Positions 35,106-45,060 of a DNA stretch of 64,000 bases are shown one piece after another (position 1 is the first letter of the stretch; every line of letters starts with the position of its first letter). The stretch covers positions 124,001 to 188,000 of the forward strand of contig JAUTXW010003409.1 of assembly GCA_030620095.1 (NCBI GenBank), read 5' to 3'. This DNA is from Kuschelorhynchus macadamiae. Its lineage: Eukaryota; Arthropoda; Insecta; Coleoptera; Curculionidae. The notes under the pieces were generated by a model. It did no database searches. It was given only the letters and a program-made list of their open reading frames with translations, and was not told the DNA's origin. The translations under genes and the position numbers were made by a program.

Positions 35106-37344
35106 AATTAAAATACTTATTAATTTTTGCTGAAAAAATCATAACTCGAAAACCTTATGATCATTTAGCCACCAAAAATTAAAAAAAATGCCTTTTACAC
35201 CACAGTCGCAAAATGCCTGTAAACTAATGTAATCACTTATTTAATTTTATGATTGTCAACTTCTCAGTGCTCACCAATAACATATTACTCAACAAATATA
35301 CAAATGAAAATTCTCGGATGGTTACAGTTTTATGAATGGAACATGTGCTTCAGAAATACTAATAAACTCATTAAATTTAATATAATGAGACGATTATCTT
35401 ATCATATATCGTTAGCACCTTATTTCATCTCTGACCATAACATCTGGCTAGACTAAGCTTAATTAACCCAAAGAGCACACATGAAACCTTAGTTTGTTGT
35501 GATATGCAGTGACACTACTTAAAATTTAAAAGAAGGAAATAGAAACCCTACAAACAGAAATAGGATATTTTTAAAATTTTAGGATGCCATCTTAAAAGAC
35601 ATTTAACATGGAATTCAAGAAATTTTAAATAATTAAGCCTTAAAGAGCCGGTGAAATAAAAATAGAAATTAAGTCACTAACCCTATGAATTGTTTTTATA
35701 CAAGGTGTAAATTAATAGATGCCCAAAATTTTTTCATAAAAATATTCAATCTAGACTATTCGATTGGAACAAAACTGAGTATACTAAATACATGTACAGG
35801 CTGTCTCGAATTGGTTGTTCATAATGGAAAAATTGGGCACCATAGAAGATATTATAATTCCGATACCTCATCGTTGAGTTCGTTTTTTCAGAAGGTTATA
35901 ATAGCACAAACAGATCATGGCTATCGCGACCCGTCACGGAGCTACGGGATGGTTCTCAAATTTTGCTGCTTTTAAAATATTCCATTAGTTTTTTTTAATA
36001 TCGGAGATATATAAAATCTGCAAACACGTTTTGCAGGCAGTTTTTGAGTTAAAAGCCAGTGGCGTGGCGCAACATTTTTTTGGACTTCTGTTTTTGACAT
36101 ATGGCCCGAACATGTATTTTTTTTTATGGGACACCCTGTTTTTTTTATATTTCATTAAATCCAGTATTTTTCTGGGGTTAAAACAGTGCATTATTTATTA
36201 TTATATTATTTTTTCAATACTTAATTTTAATACGATTTACTTATTTTTATGTATTTAGTACTTAAGATTTTATAAATGTTTTATATTGTATATTATTTAA
36301 TTGTGTATATTAATATCTTCAGCATATATTATCCCATTGGATCAGTAATAAATTATATTGTTTGAATTACTTGTTTTTCTTTTCAATCTTATTCAGTTCC
36401 TAGATTAGTTGAAATAGACTTAAATATTTACACTTTGAAAAATCAACGGATACCCACTGTTCCACTTTAATTATATTTTATGACAATAAAAAGGGCAGGT
36501 AATCCTTAATTGTTTTTCTGTTGTAGAATATTAAGTGTACAATATTCTTAAACGAACAGACCTAATTAGAGCAAGCTTAACATTGGCAACTTCAAATCAT
36601 ATAAAATTCTTTCATAACACCGAATGCAAAACGGACACGAAAATGTCATTAAATTCAATAAAAGATTTTTTTTCACCGCTAATGCATAAAGTTAAATTTA
36701 TTTTAAAACTGATATATATTATTGCCGCAAACTAATAAAGCGACCTGAATGCTAAAAAACAACGTGAGGACTTCAGTTGTTGACTTCATTCGTCTTGGAC
36801 TCTGATGATAAAGCAGAAAACTTCTTAAAACTGAATTTGCTGTAAAAAAACTACGCCACTGGTGAGTCAGGTCGTGATGCTAGGATCCTTGTTGCTATTT
36901 ACTCTATAGTCTGTTTATGAGATCAGTTTTGAAGCTGTTCCTTATAAGAATGCTGAGTCTATCCATTTTATATGTCATTGGGAGAGATACTATTCTAAAC
37001 CTCTTTACCTTCATATCATGATAACAGTTTGATTAGTATTAACATATCGTCGGTGCGGGAGTTTCGTTTGCTGCAAACTCTGGTGGTAAGTCCCATGTAA
37101 TTATTGCTTTTTTGTTATTCTTTTTGACGAATTACATTTTTGTAACATATGTCAAGTCAACAGGAACTCTATGGTTTTGTTGTGATTTTTTCAATGTAGT
37201 TGTACATGTTTTACATTGAAAATATGTCTTTTGTGTCCTAACTTCGGTCGCTCGTCCGAAAAAGGACTGTATCCGAAGTTATGTTATGTCATTTAGGTCC
37301 TTTATATTTTTCAGATTCTATACCGAGCAGTGTCACTAAGAAAG
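35106..37344. other. Gene-free stretch with a relic terminal pair
   Basis: TACAGGCTGTCTCGAATTGG (35792) and TATGGGACACCCTG (36125) could be remnants of a short mariner-type MITE. The rest is AT-rich; no open frame shows family similarity. Confidence 0.35.
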
Positions 37345-38305
37345 AAAAGCGTCAATTCTGCTAAATAAAAAAGGATACGTATCTTATTTACCAACACAAA
37401 TTGAGAATGCACTTAGAGATGTTGCAGAAGGAAAACTTTCACATCGTCTGGCAGCTGTAAATAGTGGCATACCAAAATCTACCTTATTTGACAAATGTCT
37501 TTAAACGCGGAAGGCAACCATACAAGGTGAAAAAACCTTTGTGCTAGTAATAGTAGTGGCTGCCCGATGGGGAAACCTCCTGAAACATTTGGATTTAAAA
37601 GAAATTGTGAATTTTTTCTGACCAATGAGGAGTTGTAGAAAAACGCTTTAAAAATAATTTGCCTTGCGATAAATGGTTGAGAAACGCCACAAAAAGAAAA
37701 TTTCCACTAGACTTTCCGAAAACATAAAAAGACAGAGATCGGCTGTATCCAAAGAGATTTTAAACGAATATTTTGACAATGTCGAAAAAGTTTTGGATGG
37801 CGTGCCTCGACAAACCTTAGTGGTCAATAAAAAGTTGTGGTACGTCGTGGAACAAAACATGCTGAGCGGGTGATCATTATCGGTTATGTTCGCAGTTTAG
37901 CTTCCGGACAGCGTCTGCCAATTTACGTGGTTTACAAAGTTACTAATTTAGTGCAAGTGGATGGTTTGATGGATTTATTTTTGAAGACTGGTTCGAAAGG
38001 GTGGCGCTACCTTATTTTAAAAAACGAACGGGAAAAAAATTCTTGATCGGTGACAACATAGCGAGTCACGTATCCATAAACGTCAGCTAATTCAACGCAC
38101 TTAACCCTTGGGCATCTCGTATTTCCGTTCGCTTAAAATTCACTGGAAAAAAACTCTTTTGGAATGGAAGAAGCGTCATCGAGGTGCCGTTCCAAAAGAA
38201 CAATTCCCATCCTTGCTGAGAAGCACTTTAAATTTGTTGGATAACTATGAACCAGAAAAAATAAAGTCTGGTTTCCGTGCATGAGGGATTTTTCCGGTGG
38301 TTAGG
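37345..38305 (+). pseudogene. pogo/Tigger-like transposase pseudogene
   Basis: Frames give LPTQIENALRDVAEGKLSH and RLAAVNSGIPKSTLFDKC (pipsqueak-type HTH), PMGKPPETFGFKRNCEFFL, KVVVRRGTKHAERVIIIGYV, ASGQRLPIYVVYK (DDE_1-type block), LIGDNIASHVS (second catalytic Asp) and AVPKEQFPSLLRSTLNLLDN with GFRA-stop-GIFP, the usual C-terminal GFRKTGIYP-like end. At least five stops or frameshifts. Family inferred from motif order; full-length pogo-like proteins have these blocks in the same order. Confidence 0.7.
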
Positions 38306-38813
38306 ATGTAAATTTTAAAACGAATTCCCCAACATCTTACTGCAGTTCCCAGAACCAGCTCATCTTAACAATCTCCAAACTCTATGGAAACTGAGCTTGA
38401 TAGCTTAGATTCATAGTCATCATCAAAAGATCTTCCATTGGCAAATTGGTTACCAAAAGAAAATAACTCTTCTTCAAGACAGTAGAGACGGAGATTTTGT
38501 CATTTGCATATTCATGTATGACGGAGGGAAAAAAACTCAAACAATAAAAGTTATTTATTATACAAGGAAAAAAACTATTAGATTTTAGCCCGAGGATAAA
38601 ATATAATATTTTTCCAAACCTCGTATTCAAGATTTATGGAATGGAAGATGAAAAAGACATGGAGTTCTTTCTCGGAGACGGTGTTATTTGCTTATTTTAT
38701 ATTACAACAAAAGCCACTAACAGTGTCCTCAAATTATTCAATGATTAAAATTATGTTACAGTCCAATAATAATGTAGATTTTTAAATGTGTTCAGATTAT
38801 TTGTTGCGTTTAG

Positions 38814-38919
38814 ATTGACAAACAATAATTTTTTTTTGGCTTTTTCGCAACTGATTAAAGTTAAATATTTTTATTCATTTGCGAGAAAGCCAAAAAAGAT
38901 TTTTGTTTGTCAATAATGT
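38814..38919. mobile_element. Hairpin MITE of about 105 bp
   Basis: TTGACAAACAATAA and a T-run with GGCTTTTTCGCAA are inverted as TTGCGAGAAAGCC and a GATTTTTGTTTGTCAA end (arms about 36 bp), with loop TTAAAGTTAAATATTTTTAT. The right half also occurs at 9075-9133. RNA from it would fold tightly. Confidence 0.65.
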
Positions 38920-38939
38920 AGATATTTCAAAATAGTTCA

Positions 38940-39560
38940 AACTAATTACCTCTTTGACACAATATGGGAAAGGATACACGCCCAAGAAAGCTGCGATTTT
39001 TACGAGTACACAAAATAGTGATTTTTTAAATAATGCTCCCGATGAAGTTTATTTAATGGCCAAGGTTGTTGTTGTATTTGGTATTGCAGGAGCTTGTCGG
39101 ATTTGTGAAATCAGCCAGCTAACACAAGATGATATTGAAGATTCGGCGACGATATTTATTGTGAAACTTAAACAACCAAAGAAATGGGTAAAAATCCATT
39201 TTATGGTGTACCTGAAACAATAGCTAATTTTCTTCAACTTGAAAATGCTAAATCATATACGGGTCATTCATTTCAAAGATCGTCTGCTACACTTTTAGCT
39301 GAATCTGGAAGAGACTAGATGATACTAAAGAAACATGGCGGTTCGCTGAAGGGTATGTTGATGAAAAGGTAGGACAGAAATAGCTAATAACGTGTTTAGA
39401 ACGTGTACCAGGTACATCAACGGCAGTGAGTGAACACATGGCAGAAAAAAAATTAATTTCAACACAGGAAAATTCGATTGTTGTACCGAATAGTTCACGG
39501 AACATGTCATTTATGCAGTGCACATTTAATAATTGCACTTTTGATATAAAAGAAATGTAA
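38940..39560 (+). pseudogene. Crypton-type tyrosine recombinase, C-terminal half retained
   Basis: YGKGYTPKKAAIFTS, DFLNNAPDEVYLMAKVVVVF, GIAGACRICEISQLTQDDIE (first Arg box); then an internal deletion and frame change to NPFYGVPETIANFLQLENA, YTGHSFQRSSATLLAESGRD and LKKHGG; another frame change to WRFAEGYVDEK with the candidate catalytic Tyr at 39354-39356; then PGTSTAVSEHMAEKKLIS to a stop at about 39559. The H-x-x-R box reads GHSFQR, i.e. Gln in the Arg position. Two frameshifts and one stop (39317). Confidence 0.75.
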
Positions 39561-41037
39561 CGCGTTTGTAATAAAATATTCTAAAAGAAAATATCTATCT
39601 TTAGTTAAGTGTATATATATCCAGAAAAAAAATCCATAAAAAGTGATATTTTGTTACCTGTCAACAGGGGTTAAATGTCAAACTGTTTTCCCGTCACAAC
39701 AAAAAAGATATTTTGTGCGAATATTGTTAAAGTTTTTGACGATGACACAGTTGAAGTGAGGTGTCTGCGTAAAAGAAATGATTTTCTGTTTTCTCTGATG
39801 TTGAAGACGTAAATATTTTATTTTACACCAATTTGCAAAAGAGAAAAATATACATTTCTCTGTGACCCTATTTTTTAGTTTTAAGTTTTAAACCATATTT
39901 TATGAAAACTAACTGTTGGTTTTTGAAGAAGCTTATTTTGTACCTTTCCTTAAGTTTTAGGCCATTTTTGTTTTGAATTACACAATAATATAGTTTAAGT
40001 TTTGTAATATAACGGACATACTTAAGTACAAACCGTATATTTTATTAGTCTATAAAAAAACATTTTTTACCCAAAATAAGGCAAGCTATCCTCAACTTTT
40101 CAAGCGTTCAACGTTTCAAGCCTGATAATTCATCCGTCCGAAGTTGGGGTGTAGTAACCCTAAATTCGAACAGCTTAATTTATATTTTTTTTACAACTAT
40201 TCTTGTGGTACTTTTTTGTGTGTTCTAAAATATTCCTCGTACTTGGCTTGCACTAGTTAATAGAAAAAACTGCGCATGATACTCATACCACAAACTTTAC
40301 ATTCGAATTTATGTCAAAACTGTCCGAAATAAGACGGCTTTACGGTATGTTAAAAACTTAGCATTAATCATTTTTATTCAAAGCAAGATACATTCAAATA
40401 TTAAATGCTAATTATGATTAAGCAATAATATTTACAGCTTAAAATGTCGAAATTGCAACACTTATACTAGGGAAATATACATAGAAATTCCAAGTTTAGA
40501 ATAGTCAAAAGATAAAAAAGAACATATTACGCTAAGCCTCTTGGAATAATTAATTTGATATGCCTCGAACCGCGGAGCTTGGCCCATTAAAATATTTCTC
40601 TCTCCTTAATCGGATTTTTCGGTTCATTAAACGGGACATTAAAAGTAACCTTCCAATTCGTAGATTTACGGACGACAATTGCCCGTTATTGCCCTTTTAA
40701 CAACGCCAAATAAATGTTTAGCAAGAAATTGTGCTTGCAGATAATTGACTTTTCCGGTCGTCGAGTCACTTAAATTTTTATTATTGCATAAAAGTTTTAA
40801 TTGTTTTATAATTACTACAATGCAGTCTGTGTTTATTAACTCGTAGAGCTGATTTGGGAAATTTAATATGCTGGAACCCGAATTGTTTTTTCCAGCGATA
40901 CGATAGGAAATCTGAGTAGGTATATTTTTTATCCCTGATAATTTTCAGTGGTGTCTAAAAATAAGATACGCAATGATATATATATATGATTACCCAAATA
41001 TAATTAATTATGATATTTTTACTTCCCTCGTAAAAGA
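39561..41037. other. Gene-free AT-rich stretch
   Basis: No supported coding or repeat feature apart from scattered A/T runs. CGTCCGAAGTTGGGG (40134) echoes GTATCCGAAGTTATG (37272), so the two may be opposite ends of the pogo-like element, but the inverted relationship is not clear. Confidence 0.35.

Positions 41038-41100
<63 letters not shown>
41038..41100. repeat. (TA)n tract
   Basis: About 60 bp of TA dinucleotides ending TATATTATATACAG. Confidence 0.9.
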
Positions 41101-41101
<1 letters not shown>

Positions 41102-41132
41102 CAGTCTTTATCTACTATATATACTATCAGAT

Positions 41133-41251
41133 ATTTCCTAATCACAAATAGCACACCACTCTAACATATCAACAAGAAGATCGTTAACGAAAACCATTTA
41201 GAAACTTAACGGAGTAGGTAAAGACTGATAATATGGGTTTCAATTAAGATG
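41133..41251 (+). repeat. Partial copy of the ~224-bp retrozyme-like unit
   Basis: AGATATTTCCTAATCACAAA, then GCACACCACTCTAACATATC and GTTAACGAAAACCATTTAGA, then GGAGTAGGTAAAGACTGATA, collinear with 28740-28880 but lacking the ATATCTGGG block and the hammerhead-like core. Confidence 0.7.
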
Positions 41252-41548
41252 GCGAAACGAAATGGCGGCCAAGTAAAATTTTTAAAAAATCATGGTAAAA
41301 AAATCTTGTTTAATTCACTTTAGATTTTGCAGTGAAATGAAATGGGAAAATGGGATAAACTGGTAATAATTCAACATGACGTAACCAAATGTCGGTATGT
41401 GTCGATGTAAAAACTACTTATTGAATTTATTTTAAATTATACACAAAACTCAAGTGTGTCATAGGTTGAAAGAAAATGGTAAAATATTGGTAGGAATCCA
41501 ATATGATGGAACAAAACGGCGCCCAATAAAAATTTTGTAAGGCCAGTA
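41252..41548 (+). repeat. Three units of the ~126-bp degenerate repeat
   Basis: GAAATGGCGGCC-like starts at 41260, 41384 and 41512 (spacing 124 and 128), separated by TGAAATGAAATGGGAAAATG-type sequence. Opposite orientation to the copies at 23.6 and 29.4 kb. The array is cut by mariner G at 41550. Confidence 0.6.
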
Positions 41549-42299
41549 TACAGGGTGATTCACGTTGAGTGTCCTATTAAAAGATCTGGAGAACTATAAA
41601 AGGGATTTTTTCCAATTCGGCATACGGACATAATAGGTAATAATCTATATTTTAGAAATATTTTCGCAAGTGCAACGTTGCCACCTCTTTCCGAAACCAA
41701 TAGCAACATTGAAATTTCAAATAGAACACCCTATATTTTATTGCAGTTTCTGATTCTACACACGATTTTAAGTAACTTTGGTTAACATCTTCCTATACTT
41801 ATCTCCTGCCATTTTCTCTAAAAAAATTAATTTATAATTTTTTTTTAAAAAATCACGTTAATAAAATTTCATATTTACCTGCGTAAGCGAGATAATTACT
41901 AGATTTTTTTTTCTGGGTTAGAGAATGCATATATTTAAAATAACTATATGTTAGAATAGCGATATATCATACAGGGTGTCGTATAAAAAGGGCATTTTTA
42001 TCGAAATTTAGTAATGGTGAAAACTCATTTATTTTAAATACAACACCCTGTATTTTATGGTATCTTCGAATAAACCAATACCTTACCTACAATATTTCCA
42101 TATATATTCCTATACCCATCTCCCACCATTTTTTAGATATGAGCCAACTTTGAATATTTTCCTGTTTTCATAGATTACCATAACAAAACCACCCGCTTAA
42201 CGAATAACTTAGCTTGGTAGGCCATGGAAGGTTTTGTTTACTTCTTCCTGACATTTTTTTGACATTAACAGATAGTTTTTAATTGATGCTCCTTAAAAA

Positions 42300-43549
42300 T
42301 GGAAAACGCAATTGAATATTCCAATATTGATATTTTAAATTTATTTTACATTCATGGAGAGTGTAACAAAGTTATTTCAAGAACCTGCAGAAAATTTAAC
42401 GAGATGTATCCTCATTTATCTCCTATGCACAGGAAAAAATTTAGAAGGTACTAAATGCAATAATAGTTTTTATTTCCTTAAAAATCAATTTATGTTGCTG
42501 AAACAACAGGAGTCAGTATTAACGTGCATAACATAATATTTTGATGATGGTCCTTGGACTCTGATTATACACATTAATACTGACATCCTCTCTTTTGGTA
42601 CAAATCCTTCGTAAGTGTACACAGCATTTTAGGCTTTCTATTTATTTTGCCTTCATATTTCAGATATGAAGCAAATTTTAAAAATCACGGCAAAATCATA
42701 AAACATAGATCATACACAAAACTACAAACTGATAATAAAGGCAATGAAATAAATGCACTTGGATATTTTAACGTTTACCCTCAAGCATCAATTAGAAGTG
42801 CTGAAATAGATCTAGGACTTTCATATTCAACAATTCAACGTATTCTAAGCAAACATAACATTCAACCATTTAAATTTATCACCCAGTAAGACCTTTTACC
42901 AGAAGATTTTCAGAGACGTACTGAATTTTGCGAAATAGTTCTAACTAAAATTGAGGAAGACCCACTATTTTTGAAAAAAATTATCTGGACTGACGAGTCG
43001 AAATTTACGAGGGAAGGAATATTTAATAGACGAAATAGTCATTTTTGGGCGGCTGAAAACCCAAAATTGGTTATAGAACGAAGATTTCAGTTTCAGTTCG
43101 GGTTTAATGTTTTTTGCTTACTGATGGACAATAAATTTGCTTATTGTATTTACGATGAAAATTTAACTTCGAATAAATATCTGGATATTTTAAGAACTAC
43201 AGTTAATGAGTTTTTGGATGAGTTACCACTACAATTATTGATTTCTTGCTGGTACCAATTGGATGGGGCTCCTGCACATTGCAGCAATGAAGTGAGTCAA
43301 GAATTATACGGAATGTTCGAAGATAGGTGGTTCAGACGTTTGGGACCATGGGATTGGCCACCTCGGTCTCCAATACAAAATCTCCAGGATCTGGAAAATC
43401 CAGTACGTCGAGCTTTTGACGAATTACATCCTGAGGAAATACGAAGAGCAACAACAAGAAACCAATTAACATGTTTGCACGAATGCCTTAATGCGAATGG
43501 TGACCATTTTAAGCAATTTAACAATTATCTTTCTTTTGCTAAAAATTAA
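42300..43549 (+). pseudogene. Mariner transposase with 216-bp intron, third Asp deleted (element G)
   Basis: Exon 1 from ATG 42300 (MENAIEYSNIDILNLFYIHG) to 42447; exon 2 from 42664 (RYEANFKNHGKI...). Exon 2 holds a helix-turn-helix (AEIDLGLSYSTIQRILSKHN), one in-frame TAA at 42887, IIWTDESKF (first Asp), FNRRNSHFWAAENPK and WYQLDGAPAHCS (second Asp). After WPPRSP the expected DLTPLDFFLWG block is absent and the frame continues with NLQDLENPVRRAF to a normal C-terminus. Roughly 25 codons including the third catalytic Asp are deleted in frame. Not functional. Confidence 0.82.
42448..42663 (+). other. Intron of 216 bp in element G transposase
   Basis: AGAAG|GTACTAAATG ... CCTTCATATTTCAG|ATATGAAG, phase 2. 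The upstream frame otherwise stops at once. Confidence 0.65.
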
Positions 43550-44400
43550 CGATTATGTATTATTTGTTTGTTTAATTATCACTTATAATATCTAACACCT
43601 TTAGGTTACAAATTGTATTTAAAAAAATACATTTTGGATTATTCACCGTATTTAAAACTGTCTGTTTATTTCAAATATTTGTCAGTACGAGGTAAATAAA
43701 ACCTTACATGGCCTAACTAGTTAAGTGATTCGCTAAGCAGATGCCGAGGCGGGTGATTTTGTTGTGGATGGTCTTTGAAAACAGGAAAATATTCAAAGTT
43801 GGCTCGTATCTAAAAAATGGTGGGAGATGGGTATAGGAACATATATGGAAATATTGTAGGTAAGGTATTGGTTTATTAGAAGATACCATAAAATACATGG
43901 TGTTGTATTTAAAATAAATGAGTTTTCACCATTGCTAAATTTCGATAAAAATATCCTTTTTATACGACACCCTGTATGATATATCGCTATTCTAACATAT
44001 AGTTATTTTAAATATATGCACTCTCTAACCCAGAAAAAAAATCTAGTAATTATCTCTCTTACGCAGGTAAATATGGAATTTTATTAACGTGGTGATTTTC
44101 TAAAAAAAAATTATAAATTAATTTTTTTAGAGAAAATGGTAGGAGATAAGTATAGGAAGATGTTAACAAAAGTTACTTAAAATCGTGCGTAGAATCAGAA
44201 ACTGCAATAAAATATAGGGTGTTCTATTTGAAATTTCAATGTTGCTATTGGTTTCGGAGAGATGTGGCATCGCTGCACTTACGAAAATATTTCTAAAATA
44301 TAGATTATTACCTATTATGTCCGTATGCCGAATTAGAAAAAAATCCCTTTTATAGTTCTCCAGAACTTTTAATAGGACACTCAACGTGAATCACCCTGTA

Positions 44401-45058
44401 TATCTAACACTTATTATATACTGTGACTGTGTACTGAACTAAACTGGGTCACACTGCACTGTTCCTAACAAACTGAAAAAAAAATCACAACGAGGGAAGT
44501 TCTAGGTAAAGAAAACTTACCGATTTTTTTATATTCGTTGGGGAATAAATTACGAGCTTAATATTGCACAGGCTTTTTATTACTGATAGTTTTAAATTTT
44601 TGCCAATGTTTCGATAGTTTGGTTTCTATCTTCCTCAGGGCGACAATTAAAATAAACGTTTTGACTCGCTTAAAAATAAAAATGTTTGAAGCAATGTCTT
44701 AAGTTTCTTTTTATTAAAAAATCTATAAAATCGTTAGGAAGCAAATCTGTAAAAACTAGTGCAAAGAACATCAAACTAGTAAAAATCACCTAATTAAAAT
44801 TCACAGGACTACGATCTATATCAACTGTATGATGAACAGCGAGCAACATCAAAAAATTTGTCGTAAAAACGTCTTCTATTTAAATTAGAAATTAGTTAAT
44901 ATAAATAAATAAAATAAGGCCTTTAATAAGAAATATAACCAAGAAAATTACAAAAAATAAATAATTTGCATGGAATCATCAACCCCCTGGCGAAGTCTAG
45001 CAAATTAATGCTATTCTGCTCAACCAGAAATGCGACTATCCAGCACAAACTTAGAATA
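44401..45058. other. Spacer with minus-strand hammerhead-like motif
   Basis: 44604-44638 on the minus strand reads CTGAGGAAGATAG, loop, CTATCGAAACATTGG: CUGAGGA, a 5-bp stem (GATAG/CTATC) and GAAAC. The GUC cleavage box is not present. Part of the remainder may be the 3' region of the LINE at 47.4-50.4 kb, now separated by mariner I. Confidence 0.35.
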
Positions 45059-45060
45059 TA

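Larger units (their letters stand above)
41551..44398 (+). mobile_element. Mariner element G, 2,848 bp
   Basis: Ends CAGGGTGATTCACGTTGAGT on both sides (right end reversed), flanked by TA at 41549-41550 and 44399-44400. Arms of about 690 bp: 41551-42237 and about 43700-44398. Inside each arm are AACACCCTATATTTTA (41728), ATACAGGGTGTCGTATAAAA (41973) and AACACCCTGTATTTTATGG (42042). It contains an intron-bearing transposase with a catalytic-core deletion. Confidence 0.88.
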
